A stretch of 64,000 bases of DNA, taken from NCBI GenBank assembly GCA_003222035.1, contig QHUS01000051.1, positions 4,526 to 68,525 on the forward strand, given 5' to 3'. The stretch comes from Gemmatimonadota bacterium (GTDB taxonomy: Bacteria; Gemmatimonadota; Gemmatimonadetes; Gemmatimonadales; GWC2-71-9). Position 1 is the first letter of the stretch. Every line of letters starts with the position of its first letter. Positions 51,347-60,407 of the stretch are shown in pieces. A model generated the notes under the pieces. The model saw nothing but the letters and a program-made list of their open reading frames with translations, ran no database searches and was not told where the DNA came from. The position numbers were made by a program, and so were the translations under genes.

Positions 51347-52090
51347 TCAGTGAAACGTCTTCAGCTCGACGTTGTCTTTCGTAATGATCGCGTATCTCCC
51401 GCCGTCGAGAAACGCCCCCGGATTCAGGTACGCCCTCCCATTCGGCACGTGCGCCAGCGCCGGCCGATGCGTGTGCGCGAGGATCACCAGGTTCAGCTCC
51501 GGCCGCCGCGCCAGCAGCTCCTCGGCATAGGCCGCCTGCGCCCGTTCCGCCCGGTCGAGCACCGCCCGGTCGCGCGTATTGTCGGCGAGCTTGCGCGACA
51601 GCTGCTGCGCGATCCAGAACCCCACCGAGGGGTGGAGCGCCCGGAACACCCGGATCGTCGCCGGATGACGCGTGGCCCGGTGCATGAAGCGGGCGGTCCA
51701 GACCTGCTCCGTGAGCCCGTCGCCGTGCGCCACGAGCGCGCGGCGCCCCGCCACGTCGAACTCCGCTTCCCCGGGATAGAACGCGATCCCCAGGTCGTCA
51801 ATCAGAAAATCGCCACCCCAGCGGTCGTGGTTGCCGCCGATGAACGTGATCGGCAGGCCGGCCTGCCGCAGGGCATGGAGCTTGGCGACCGTGGCAAAGT
51901 GGCGGCGCGGGATGACCGAGCCGTACTCGAACCAGAAGTCGAACATGTCGCCGTTGATGAGGAGCGCGTCGCCGAGATCCGGGACGGCATCGAGGAAGCG
52001 GTGAAACGCGGCGGCCACGCTGGGTGGGACCTGTCCGAGATGCGCGTCGGCGACGACGACAACGCGGGTAGCGGCGGGCGGGGGAGGCAC
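51347..52090 (-). CDS. lpxH: UDP-2,3-diacylglucosamine diphosphatase-like metallophosphoesterase
   Basis: VVVADAHLG; LLINGDMFDFWFEYG; FIGGNHDRW; LVAHGDGL; LVILAHTHRP. Confidence 0.78.
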   Translation of the reverse strand: MPPPPAATRVVVVADAHLGQVPPSVAAAFHRFLDAVPDLGDALLINGDMFDFWFEYGSVIPRRHFATVAKLHALRQAGLPITFIGGNHDRWGGDFLIDDLGIAFYPGEAEFDVAGRRALVAHGDGLTEQVWTARFMHRATRHPATIRVFRALHPSVGFWIAQQLSRKLADNTRDRAVLDRAERAQAAYAEELLARRPELNLVILAHTHRPALAHVPNGRAYLNPGAFLDGGRYAIITKDNVELKTFH

Positions 52091-52096
52091 GGCCCC

Positions 52097-52125
52097 AAGC
52101 TAGGAATCACCGGGAAGCGCCGCAA
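52097..52125 (-). promoter_or_regulatory. Putative promoter of lpxH-like gene (leaderless geometry)
   Basis: Minus strand TTGCGG-N17-TAGCTT, 6 nt before GTG 52090. Confidence 0.45.
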
Positions 52126-52138
52126 GCGCCTGTCCCAT

Positions 52139-52167
52139 TTGACTTTTCGAGACTCGCCGTGGATTTT
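52139..52167 (+). promoter_or_regulatory. Putative promoter of ybgC-like gene (leaderless geometry)
   Basis: TTGACT-N17-GATTTT, 8 nt before GTG 52176. Confidence 0.4.
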
Positions 52168-52175
52168 GCCCCGGC

Positions 52176-52592
52176 GTGATCAGCTCCATCACCCTGCGCG
52201 TCAATTATTCCGAGACCGATCAGATGGGCGTCGTCTACCACGCCAACTATTTGGTCTGGTTCGACCGCGCCCGGACCGAGCTCATGCGCGAGACCGGCCT
52301 GACGTACAAAGAGCTCGAGCAGCGGGGCGTCTACCTCGCGGTCTCCGAGGTCCGCATCCGCTATCGCGCACCCGCGCGCTACGACGACCTCGTTCAGGTT
52401 CGCTGCTGGGTCCGGGAGCTCGCGTCGCGACGTGTGACGTTCGGCTATGTGGTCGAGCGCGCCGCCACGAGCGAGCTGCTCGCGACGGGTGAAACGTCAC
52501 TCGTATCGCTCACCCACCAACACACGGTCACGCGCATGCCGAGAGAGGTCCTCGACCTCCTCAAACCGATTCCCGATCCGGTGCGCATCTAG
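52176..52592 (+). CDS. ybgC: YbgC/FadM-type acyl-CoA thioesterase
   Basis: LRVNYSETDQMGVVYHANYLVWFDRARTELMRETGLTYKELE. Confidence 0.9.
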   Translation: MISSITLRVNYSETDQMGVVYHANYLVWFDRARTELMRETGLTYKELEQRGVYLAVSEVRIRYRAPARYDDLVQVRCWVRELASRRVTFGYVVERAATSELLATGETSLVSLTHQHTVTRMPREVLDLLKPIPDPVRI

Positions 52593-52602
52593 AGGTTAAC
52601 TA

Positions 52603-53355
52603 TTGAGACCGCAACGCGTTTTGCTTGACCGCCGCAGAGCACTCTCCTACATTGCCGCGTGTGCGTGTCTGGCCGGTTGCCGGTCCCGACCCGCCCCGCT
52701 GGTGCCGGAGCCGCTGGCGCCGGCAGACCGTGATTCCGCCGTCGCCTGGGCGCGGGCGACGCTACCCGCGCACCACACGGCCATCCGGTTCCGCTGGAAG
52801 TACGAGGATGACCAGAAGCGTTGGGGCGGCCGCGGCCAGGCGCGCATTGCGCCGCCCGATTCACTGCGGTTCGATTATGTCGGGCCACTGGGCTTGGGAG
52901 CGGGGGCAGCTGTGGTGGTGGCCGACTCCGCGATCTGGGCGGATCCCGAGAAGAACTTCCGCTCGCTGGTTCCGGCGGTGCGGATGCTGTGGGCGGGACT
53001 CGGCATCGTGCGGCCGCCCGCGCCGAATGCGGCGGTCTTCTCCCGCAGCGGTGGCGGGGCGGGCGGGGCGGGCGCGGGCGCGGGCGCCGACTCTAGCGTG
53101 CGGATTTGGCGCTTTGTGCAGGGCGAGGACACGCTCGACTATCGCGCGGCGGTGCGTGACACGCGCGTGCTGGAGGCCGAGTGGCGCCGGCAGGGCAAGG
53201 TGCAGGCGCGCAGCCGCACTGAATTCGACCTTCACCTCATGCCGGCGCGTGCCCGCATCGATTTCCCAGAGGGAGCGGCTCGCTTTGAGCTCACGGTGGT
53301 TGCGGTGGACACGGCCGCGGTGCTCGATCCGGCGATTTGGCGCGGGCGCCGCTAG
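52603..53355 (+). CDS. DUF4292-like lipoprotein
   Basis: Lipobox ACLAGC; LolA/LolB-like layout (QARIAPPDSLRFDYVGPLG). Confidence 0.55.
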   Translation: MRPQRVLLDRRRALSYIAACACLAGCRSRPAPLVPEPLAPADRDSAVAWARATLPAHHTAIRFRWKYEDDQKRWGGRGQARIAPPDSLRFDYVGPLGLGAGAAVVVADSAIWADPEKNFRSLVPAVRMLWAGLGIVRPPAPNAAVFSRSGGGAGGAGAGAGADSSVRIWRFVQGEDTLDYRAAVRDTRVLEAEWRRQGKVQARSRTEFDLHLMPARARIDFPEGAARFELTVVAVDTAAVLDPAIWRGRR

Positions 53356-53359
53356 CGCG

Positions 53360-53821
53360 TTGACCGTCGCGCTCAGCGGCTGTCTCTACGGCTTCGCCGG
53401 TGGCGGCCTGCCCAATATCAAAACCGTCGCGATCATCCCATTCGACAATCTCACGCCCGAACCGGCGCTCACGAAGGAAGTGAACGACGCGGTGAACGAG
53501 GCGTTCCAGCGGCGCCTCGGGCTGCGGCTCTCCGGCGAGGCGAGCGCCGACGCCGTGGTGCGGGGCAAGGTCACGCGCTACGACCCGGACCTGCCCCTCG
53601 CGTTTCAGGTCGGCCAGCAGACCACGAACGTGACGCAGCGCCAGGTCCAGATCACCGTGGACGTCGAGATCCTCGACCAGCGCCAGGGCAAGACGTTGTG
53701 GCAGGCGCAGGGGCTCAGCGAAGTTGGCGCGTATGCCCCGCCGCAGGAGGCGAACGGCCGCAAGATCGCGCTGCAAAAGCTCGTGGACGCGTTGGTGGAC
53801 GGAGCGCTGTCCCAGTGGTGA
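53360..53821 (+). CDS. LptE-like LPS assembly lipoprotein
   Basis: LTVALSGCLYGFAGGGLPNIKTVAIIPFDNLTPEPALTKEVNDAVNEAFQRR; TTG start inferred. Confidence 0.65.
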   Translation: MTVALSGCLYGFAGGGLPNIKTVAIIPFDNLTPEPALTKEVNDAVNEAFQRRLGLRLSGEASADAVVRGKVTRYDPDLPLAFQVGQQTTNVTQRQVQITVDVEILDQRQGKTLWQAQGLSEVGAYAPPQEANGRKIALQKLVDALVDGALSQW

Positions 53822-54186
53822 CGGGGGCCGGACGGGACCGCCGCGGCGCGACCTCGATGGGTTGCCTCGTATCGCTGCTGGTCGTGGTGGCGGTGCTGTA
53901 TTACGGCGTCAACATCGGGGAGTTGTACTTCCGCTACTACCGCCTGCTCGACGAGATGCAGTCGCAGGCGCAGCTCGCCCCCTCGCTCGACGACGGCACG
54001 ATCCGCCGTCGCATCCAGGCCGCGGCGCAGGACATCGGCCTCCCGCCGGAAGCGCAACAGATCAAGATCGTCCGCCGCGCGTCGCCGCGCGAGATCGTGA
54101 TTGAAACGCTGTACAGCGAGACGGTCGACCTCCCGCTCTTCCACCACAGCTTCGACTTCCATCCGAAGGCGACTCAACCCCTCTAG
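53818..54186 (+). CDS. DUF4845-like single-TM protein
   Basis: GTGA overlap; MGCLVSLLVVVAVLYYGVNIGELYFRYYRLLDEMQSQA. Confidence 0.5.
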   Translation: MTGAGRDRRGATSMGCLVSLLVVVAVLYYGVNIGELYFRYYRLLDEMQSQAQLAPSLDDGTIRRRIQAAAQDIGLPPEAQQIKIVRRASPREIVIETLYSETVDLPLFHHSFDFHPKATQPL

Positions 54187-54214
54187 CCGGCGCGCGTGGG
54201 CGCTCGTCACCGGC

Positions 54215-55471
54215 GTGCCGCTCCTGCTTGGCGCGGCGGGCGGCGTCGACTTCGCCCGCTTCTTCACCGTGCTGGCGGTGATGCTCGTGGCCGCGAAGCT
54301 CGCGGGCGAAGCGTTGGAGCGCCTGGGGCAGCCGGCCGTGATGGGCGAGCTGATCGCGGGCATCCTGCTCGGCGCCGGGTTTCTGAAGGTCATCCCCGTC
54401 GGTCCCGAGGACCCCCTCACGCCCGTGTTCCGCCTGCTCGCCGAGGTCGGCGTCGTGGTGCTGTTGTTCGAGATCGGGCTCGAGACCGATCTGCGGGCCA
54501 TGCTGCGCGTGGGTGCGGCCGCGACCGCCGTCGCGGTCGTGGGCGTCACGGTGCCGTTCGTGCTCGGCTTTCTCTATTGGTGGTCCGGCGTGCACGGCTA
54601 CGAGCACACCGTGTCGAGTCCTCTGACGACCGCCATCTACGTCGGCGCCGCCCTCACCGCCACGTCGGTCGGCATCACCGGGCGCGTGCTCAAGGACCTC
54701 CAGGTGTTGCACAGCCTCGAGGCGCGCCTCATCCTGGGCGCCGCCGTGATCGACGACGTCCTGGGACTCGTGATCCTGAGCGTCGTCTCGGGCCTCGCCG
54801 CCGGTACGGCGTTCAGCGTGCACGGCGTGCTGCGCATTCTGGGCGTCGCGGTGGCATTTCTGTTTGTCGCGTTGTGGATCGGGCTGCGCCTCGCACCGCG
54901 GCTGTTCGGCCTGCTGGACCGGATGCGGGTGCGCGGCGTCCTCGTGGTATTCGCGTTCGCGTTCCTGCTGCTGCTCTGCGTCCTGGCGGAGCGGGCCGGC
55001 ACGGCGCTCATCATCGGGGCGTTCGCCGCCGGCCTCATCCTGTCCGAGACGAACCAGTTCGACCTCATCGAGGGGCAAATCAAGCCCATCGCGGACATTT
55101 TCACGCCCATCTTCTTCATGAGCATCGGGGCGGCCGTCGATCCCCGCGTGTGGAACCCGTTCGAGCCCGGGGGTCATCAGACCCTGGCGATTGGCGGGAC
55201 CCTGTTCGCGATCGCCGTCATCGGGAAATTGGCGAGCGGGTGGGCCGTTCCGTGGCGGCACTTCAACCGCCTGGCGGTGGGCGTCGGCATGGCGCCGCGC
55301 GGCGAGGTCGGGTTGATCTTCGCGCAGATCGGGCTCACGGCGGGCATTCTCTCGAACCGTCTGTTCAGCGCTATCCTGCTGGTCGTCATCGCCACGACCT
55401 TGGTGACGCCGCCGCTGCTGCAGGGGGCGCTGCGCCGGGGCGCGACCCTCGACGCCGATTCGGTCCCGTGA
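54215..55471 (+). CDS. CPA2-type cation:proton antiporter (Kef-like)
   Basis: [64 protein letters not shown]. Start codon uncertain. Confidence 0.88.
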   Translation: MPLLLGAAGGVDFARFFTVLAVMLVAAKLAGEALERLGQPAVMGELIAGILLGAGFLKVIPVGPEDPLTPVFRLLAEVGVVVLLFEIGLETDLRAMLRVGAAATAVAVVGVTVPFVLGFLYWWSGVHGYEHTVSSPLTTAIYVGAALTATSVGITGRVLKDLQVLHSLEARLILGAAVIDDVLGLVILSVVSGLAAGTAFSVHGVLRILGVAVAFLFVALWIGLRLAPRLFGLLDRMRVRGVLVVFAFAFLLLLCVLAERAGTALIIGAFAAGLILSETNQFDLIEGQIKPIADIFTPIFFMSIGAAVDPRVWNPFEPGGHQTLAIGGTLFAIAVIGKLASGWAVPWRHFNRLAVGVGMAPRGEVGLIFAQIGLTAGILSNRLFSAILLVVIATTLVTPPLLQGALRRGATLDADSVP

Positions 55472-55953
55472 GCACCGCCCACAAGGTTCGCACTCCGGGC
55501 GACGCCGTGCGGTGGCGCGAGCAGCAGCGCGGCCCGGTCGTGTTCACGAACGGCGTGTTCGATCTCCTCCACACCGGGCATGTCGCGTTGCTCGAAACGG
55601 CGCGGGCCGAGGGTGCGGCTCTAGTGGTTGGCGTGAACAGCGACGCGTCGGTGCGACGGTTGGCGAAGGGCGGACCCAACCGGCCCGTCGTGCCCGGGAC
55701 CGATCGGGCCCGCGTCTTGGCGGCGCTCGCGTGCGTGGATTGCGTCGTGCTATTCGACGAGGACACGCCGCTCGCGCTGATCGAGCGCCTCCGGCCGGAC
55801 GTCCTCGTGAAGGGCGCCGACTACACCCGGGCGGCGATCGTCGGCGCCGACCAGGTCGAGGGCTGGGGAGGGCGCGTCGTGCGGGTGCCGCTGGTGGAGG
55901 GACAGTCGACGACCGACCTGATCGCTCGCGTGCGACGGGGCGCCGATTCGTGA
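55468..55953 (+). CDS. hldE: D-glycero-beta-D-manno-heptose 1-phosphate adenylyltransferase-like
   Basis: [64 protein letters not shown]. Confidence 0.88.
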   Translation: MSTAHKVRTPGDAVRWREQQRGPVVFTNGVFDLLHTGHVALLETARAEGAALVVGVNSDASVRRLAKGGPNRPVVPGTDRARVLAALACVDCVVLFDEDTPLALIERLRPDVLVKGADYTRAAIVGADQVEGWGGRVVRVPLVEGQSTTDLIARVRRGADS

Positions 55954-55963
55954 CCAGTCCTCT

Positions 55964-56479
55964 ATGAAGCTCCTGACGGACGAGGCCGATCTGGAGCGCG
56001 GCACGAGCTTCGCCGAGAACGCGGTCGCGAAGGCGCGGTATTTCGCCAAGCGAGGTCAAATGCCGACGCTCGCCGAGGACTCTGGCCTCGAAGTGGACGC
56101 GCTCGATGGGGCGCCCGGCGTCTTCTCGGCGCGCTGGGCGCAGATGCACGGCAGGGAAGGGGGTGACGCTGCGAACATCGCGCTGTTGTTGGAGCGCCTG
56201 GCCGATGTGCCCGCGGAGCAGCGCACCGCGCGGTATCGTTGCGTGGTGGCGTACCTCGAGACGCCGCTGGCCAAGCCGCAACTGGTCGAGGCGACGTGCG
56301 ATGGACGCATCCTGCTCGAGCCCCGCGGAAACGGCGGCTTCGGCTATGATCCGCTGTTTTTCTCGGACGAGCTCAGTGCCACGTTCGGCGAGGCATCGCT
56401 GCCCGCCAAGCAGCGGGTATCGCATCGGGGACGGGCGATCCGGGCGCTCATCGAGGTGCTGGTAAGGCGCTCGCAGTAG
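55964..56479 (+). CDS. rdgB: RdgB/HAM1-type purine NTP pyrophosphatase, lacking N-terminal region
   Basis: GTSFAENAVAKARYFAK; LAEDSGLEVDALDGAPGVFSARWA; GNGGFGYDPLFF; KQRVSHRGRAI; N-terminal TxNxxK segment absent. Confidence 0.82.
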   Translation: MKLLTDEADLERGTSFAENAVAKARYFAKRGQMPTLAEDSGLEVDALDGAPGVFSARWAQMHGREGGDAANIALLLERLADVPAEQRTARYRCVVAYLETPLAKPQLVEATCDGRILLEPRGNGGFGYDPLFFSDELSATFGEASLPAKQRVSHRGRAIRALIEVLVRRSQ

Positions 56480-56486
56480 CCCACGA

Positions 56487-57410
56487 ATGACGCTCACACA
56501 CAGCGACGACTGGCTCCTCGACACCGACCCGTCGATCCGCTGGCAGGTCATGCGCGACCTCTCCGACACGCCTGCGGAGATCGTCGCGGCCGAGCGGTCG
56601 CGCGTCGCGTCGGAGGGATGGGGCCCGCGGCTGCTCGATCAACAGCGCCCCGACGGCCATTGGGGCGATGGCGTCACCACGCCGCTCTGGTGGTCGAACC
56701 TCTACACCCTGCTGTTCTTGCGCGACCTGGGGCTCGACCCGCTGAGCGTGCGCGCCCGAACCGCGATCGATCGCGTTCGCAGCAACGTCACCTGGGGCCC
56801 CGGGTTCGGAGACTCGCCCTTCTTCGAGGGTGAGGTCGAGCCGTGCATCAACGGCCGCGTCGTCGCGCTCGGCGCCTACTTCGGCGAGCGCAGCGATCGA
56901 CTCGTCGATCGCCTGCTGAGCGAACAGCTCGCGGACGGCGGCTGGAACTGCGAGGCGGAGCGCGGCTCGGTACGCTCGTCGTTCCACACGACGATCTGCG
57001 TGCTCGAAGGACTGCTCGCGTTCGAGCAGGCGTTCGGCGCTACCTCGGCGGTGACAGGCGCGCGGAGGCGCGCGCACGAGTATCTCCTCGAGCGTCGCCT
57101 GCTCCGAAGGTTGTCGACCGGCGAGGTGATCGAGCCGGCGTGGACGCAGTTCGCGTTTCCGACGCTCTGGCACTACGACGTGCTCCGCGCGCTCGACTAT
57201 CTGCGCGCGGCCGGCGTGCGGCCGGATGCGCGGGTCGCCGAGGCCGTCGCGATCGTGCTCGAGCGGCGCCAGGGCGGCGGGCGCTGGCTGCTCGACGTGC
57301 GACACCGCAACACCCTTCACGAGGAATTGGCCGGCACCGTCGGAGCGCCGAATCGTTGGATCACGTTGCGGGCTCTCCGAGTGTTGGACTGGTACGCACG
57401 GCGGGACTGA
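56487..57410 (+). CDS. Squalene cyclase/prenyltransferase-repeat-like protein
   Basis: QQRPDGHWGDG, EQLADGGWNCE QW-like motifs in alpha-alpha repeats. Confidence 0.65.
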   Translation: MTLTHSDDWLLDTDPSIRWQVMRDLSDTPAEIVAAERSRVASEGWGPRLLDQQRPDGHWGDGVTTPLWWSNLYTLLFLRDLGLDPLSVRARTAIDRVRSNVTWGPGFGDSPFFEGEVEPCINGRVVALGAYFGERSDRLVDRLLSEQLADGGWNCEAERGSVRSSFHTTICVLEGLLAFEQAFGATSAVTGARRRAHEYLLERRLLRRLSTGEVIEPAWTQFAFPTLWHYDVLRALDYLRAAGVRPDARVAEAVAIVLERRQGGGRWLLDVRHRNTLHEELAGTVGAPNRWITLRALRVLDWYARRD

Positions 57411-57420
57411 ACGAACGGTC

Positions 57421-57461
57421 GATCCGCGCTCATCGAGGTCTTGGTGCGCCGATCCAAGTAG
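57421..57461 (+). repeat. Degenerate duplicate of the rdgB 3' end
   Basis: GATCCGCGCTCATCGAGGTCTTGGTGCGCCGATCCAAGTAG matches 56437-56479 GATCCGGGCGCTCATCGAGGTGCTGGTAAGGCGCTCGCAGTAG. Confidence 0.75.
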
Positions 57462-57541
57462 CTTTTTCGCGTTCCCCCGCTAGGTTGTGTCAGTGCTCTC
57501 CTCGGCGCCTCAGCATCGCGGCGTCTTGGCGACTAGCCGTT

Positions 57542-57615
57542 CGGGGCGTAGCGCAGTCCGGTAGCGCGTCTGGTTTGGGACCAGAAGGTCCCGGGTTCAA
57601 ATCCCGGCGCCCCGA
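57542..57615 (+). tRNA. tRNA-Pro (anticodon UGG)
   Basis: CGGGGCG/CGCCCCG acceptor; TCTGG-TTTGGGA-CCAGA anticodon arm; T arm CCGGG-TTCAAAT-CCCGG; CCA not encoded. Confidence 0.95.
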
Positions 57616-57619
57616 CTAC

Positions 57620-57865
57620 TCAAGAAGAACGGGACAGACCCTCGGCTCGTCCCTTGCTGAGTAACCGCTCAGCGAAATCAAGGCGTTCCTGTGTTTCCGC
57701 TAGTTCCTCTTGGAGGCTCTGGAGGCCGCGTTCCAGTGCCTCGAGCCGCGCGCTGACGTCGGCAGACGGCTCTGCGGAACGAGCGGCACGCAGACGGGCG
57801 ATCTTGAGCACCGTGACGGACACGATCGCCACGGTGGCTATGAACCCCATAACAATCGGCTCCAT
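57620..57865 (-). CDS. Small membrane protein with coiled-coil
   Basis: MEPIVMGFIATVAIVSVTVLKIARL TM, then LEALERGLQSLQEELAETQERLDFAERLL heptads. Confidence 0.6.
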   Translation of the reverse strand: MEPIVMGFIATVAIVSVTVLKIARLRAARSAEPSADVSARLEALERGLQSLQEELAETQERLDFAERLLSKGRAEGLSRSS

Positions 57866-58101
57866 ATGATCCTTCCTCGCGTAGATCCTGAAGTGGCGTC
57901 GGCCAACGAATCGCGCTCAACCCGCGGGACCGTAGACCTTTACGCGGAACGCCGCCAGTCGGCTTCAACGCACGCAAGGATCGCCTGGCACGTTCACGGA
58001 GGGACGCCCTCTGCCGACGGGCTCTTCGTATCCGACGGCGTACCGTGCTTACAAGCTCGCGGCCCAGTGACTAATCGGCGACACACCGGGTGCTTTCCGG
58101 A

Positions 58102-58129
58102 TTGACAGCCTCCACAGGCACCCTAAGGT
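58102..58129 (+). promoter_or_regulatory. Putative promoter for zinc-ribbon gene at 58166
   Basis: TTGACA-N16-TAAGGT. Confidence 0.4.
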
Positions 58130-58165
58130 TGGAGCGACGGGTGTCGAAATCGGAGACGATGAAAG

Positions 58166-58546
58166 ATGGAACAGACCCGCGACGCATTACCTGGAGCGTG
58201 GGCCCGCTTGATTCAGGACGTCAGCTGCGGCCTCAGACGCGGCGCGTGGTATCGCGTCGTCGGGCTCACGCCCGAAGACGTCGTCCTCCAGGTGCCGCGA
58301 CGCGAGCGGGTCCGCGTGCCGCGGCGCTTCCTGGAAACCCTCTTCTCGCGCCCGCAGCGCTGGACTGTCGTGCCCGTTCCGGCGACGGACGCCCCGCCCT
58401 CGGATCACTGGCACGAGCGGTACGCGGTCTGTCCAGCGTGCCGCGCCCGCGCACCGATCGCGGCCTTCGCCGCCGAGCTCCGCTGCCCCAAGTGCGAAGG
58501 GCTGTTCGACGTTGCCTGGGACGAGGGGTATTTGGCCGCCGGTTGA
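58166..58546 (+). CDS. Hypothetical zinc-ribbon protein (paralog of 41616-41975)
   Basis: CGLRRGAWYRV...RWTVVPVP...YAVCPACRARA...LRCPKCEGLFDVAWDEGYL. Confidence 0.7.
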   Translation: MEQTRDALPGAWARLIQDVSCGLRRGAWYRVVGLTPEDVVLQVPRRERVRVPRRFLETLFSRPQRWTVVPVPATDAPPSDHWHERYAVCPACRARAPIAAFAAELRCPKCEGLFDVAWDEGYLAAG

Positions 58547-58612
58547 CCGCCGCAGGGAACCCCGAGGTGCCACCGGTGGTTTGTATAGGGTCGTAATAGC
58601 TGCGAGATCCCG

Positions 58613-58789
58613 ATGCAAGCGAAGAAACCCCGTGCCACGAGGCGGCACACACGGATTACGTGTCGCCACCTGCAACAGTACGAAACCGATTGGCTCGGCC
58701 GGACCTATGTCGGCTGCCCGATCTGCAACCGCTGGAAACGCATGAAATCGAGGCACGCGCCGGCCGATGGGAAACGGTTGGCGGCGTGA
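58613..58789 (+). CDS. Small Cys/His-rich ORF (58 aa)
   Basis: MQAKKPRATRRHTRITCRHLQQYETDWLGRTYVGCPICNRWKRMKSRHAPADGKRLAA; CxxH...CPIC; below the ORF-track size cutoff. Confidence 0.45.
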   Translation: MQAKKPRATRRHTRITCRHLQQYETDWLGRTYVGCPICNRWKRMKSRHAPADGKRLAA

Positions 58790-58798
58790 CAGTAGCAA

Positions 58799-58829
58799 GA
58801 GGGGTCAGGACGTGAAGTCCTGACCCCTC
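58799..58829. terminator. Bidirectional terminator between convergent genes
   Basis: Perfect 13-bp stem GAGGGGTCAGGAC-GTGAA-GTCCTGACCCCTC. Confidence 0.7.
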
Positions 58830-59505
58830 AATCATGTCCGCCGATATAGAGCCGGATCATCCTCTCCCAGTAAGGCCAATCGTGTGCCCAGCCATCCCAA
58901 ATCCGCAGGGCGTTCCCAATGCCCTTATCCCACAGGATCGTCGAGAAGTCCCGGTTGTTCTGGCACGCCGGGTCTTCGCGGCCGATCGCGAAGATGATAT
59001 CCTGACGGCGGAACGCCGCGAGCCGCCCGTGATCATGCTCGTGACGCATGAAATCGAACGGATTGCAGGCGTACACGTTGCCATCGGAGTAGCCGCCCGT
59101 CAGGTGCTTGATGTCGTATAACCCCGACAAGCCGATAATGCGGTTCACGATGTGGGGATGGCGGAGACCGAAGCAGGCAGCGTGATAGGCCCCGAAGCTC
59201 GCGCCCGTCGCGATCACGAACGGTGTCGGGTTCTTCGAGGCGGAGAACGGAATGACCTCGTCCAGTAGGTAGCGGTCGTACTGCAGATGTCGCCAGGCCC
59301 GGGCGCCCGGGTGCAGCTGCTCGCCGTACCAGCTCTCCTCGTGCACGTGGTGCATGCAGAACAACTGAATCCATCCGCGCTCCAGGTACTCGCCCAGCAC
59401 GCCGGGACGGTGCATCGAGCGGTCTGTCCACTCGGTGTAGCCGCCGAGGGTCGTGGGAAACACGAGGACCCGCGCGCCGGCGTGACCCCACACCTGGAGC
59501 GCCAT
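58828..59505 (-). CDS. Esterase family (alpha/beta hydrolase) protein
   Basis: VLVFPTTLGGYTEWTD; FVIATGASFGAYHAACFGLRHP (GxSxG-like); start may lie upstream (LNSEYHRWHSPALGRDM). Confidence 0.8.
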   Translation of the reverse strand: MALQVWGHAGARVLVFPTTLGGYTEWTDRSMHRPGVLGEYLERGWIQLFCMHHVHEESWYGEQLHPGARAWRHLQYDRYLLDEVIPFSASKNPTPFVIATGASFGAYHAACFGLRHPHIVNRIIGLSGLYDIKHLTGGYSDGNVYACNPFDFMRHEHDHGRLAAFRRQDIIFAIGREDPACQNNRDFSTILWDKGIGNALRIWDGWAHDWPYWERMIRLYIGGHD

Positions 59506-59549
59506 GTCCCGGCCGAGCGCCGGGCTGTGCCAGCGGTGGTATTCGCTGT

Positions 59550-60341
59550 TCAGGGGGCCGCCTGCAGCAGAAAGGGCAGGGCCTTGCGGAAGCGACGGCC
59601 CCAGGCCGATTCGTGATGCACGCCGTCAGGATCCTCGAGCCACTGCAAGTCGCGACCCGCCACGTAGCCTTTCTCCAGGAGCACGTCTCGCAGCCGGCGC
59701 GCGAACTCCACGCTGCGCGCGTCCTCGCGCCTGCCGATGTCCACGTACAATCGTCCCGGCAGTCGGGGCGCTCGAGCAATGACGTCGAGCATGGCGCCGT
59801 CGGCGAACCATACGGAGGGACTCAGGGCGGCGGCGAAGCCGAATACCTCCGGGTAACGGAAAAATGCATACAGACTGATCAGGCCCCCCATGGACGAACC
59901 CGCGATTCCGGTGTGCTCCCGATCGGGCAGCGTGCGAAACCGCTCGTCCAGCAGCGGTTTTGCCGTGCGGGTGACGAACTCGAGATAGCGATCGCCCTTA
60001 CCACCTCCTTCCGCTCCGACGAACGGACTGTACTCGTCGATTCGCGTCGCTCCGATGTTGGGGATCCCCACGACAATCGCCTCGACGCCCCGGCGACTCG
60101 CCCACTCGATGCCCTCGCCTACCCCCCACGCACCGGCGAAACTCGTGGCGGCATCGAACAGGTTCTGCCCATCGTGCATGTAGATGACCTGGTAGCAGGT
60201 GTTGCCCCGTGCGTAAGACGGCGGGACGAACACGAGTAAATCGCGCCGGTTGTCGAGCTCCGGGCTGTACACCGCCGGAAGAACGTGCAGCTGGCCTCGG
60301 CGGGCGCGCCAGCGCGGCAGGAATCGTAGGAGAGGGCGCAT
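59550..60341 (-). CDS. Enterochelin esterase-like alpha/beta hydrolase
   Basis: LLVFVPPSYARGNTCYQVIYMHDGQNLFD; GIAGSSMGGLISLYAFFRYPEVFGFAAALSPSVWF; GVHHESAWGRRF. Confidence 0.88.
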   Translation of the reverse strand: MRPLLRFLPRWRARRGQLHVLPAVYSPELDNRRDLLVFVPPSYARGNTCYQVIYMHDGQNLFDAATSFAGAWGVGEGIEWASRRGVEAIVVGIPNIGATRIDEYSPFVGAEGGGKGDRYLEFVTRTAKPLLDERFRTLPDREHTGIAGSSMGGLISLYAFFRYPEVFGFAAALSPSVWFADGAMLDVIARAPRLPGRLYVDIGRREDARSVEFARRLRDVLLEKGYVAGRDLQWLEDPDGVHHESAWGRRFRKALPFLLQAAP

Positions 60342-60407
60342 CGGTCAAAAAATGTAACCCCTAGTCACAGGCGCCTCGAACCCACACTTTGGGCGTGGGA
60401 GAGGACC

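Noticed and set aside
52626-52655. TTGACC-N17-TACATT promoter inside the DUF4292-like gene
   Set aside because: Falls within the inferred signal peptide coding region; a TTG start with SD at 52603 explains the gene equally well, so not called.
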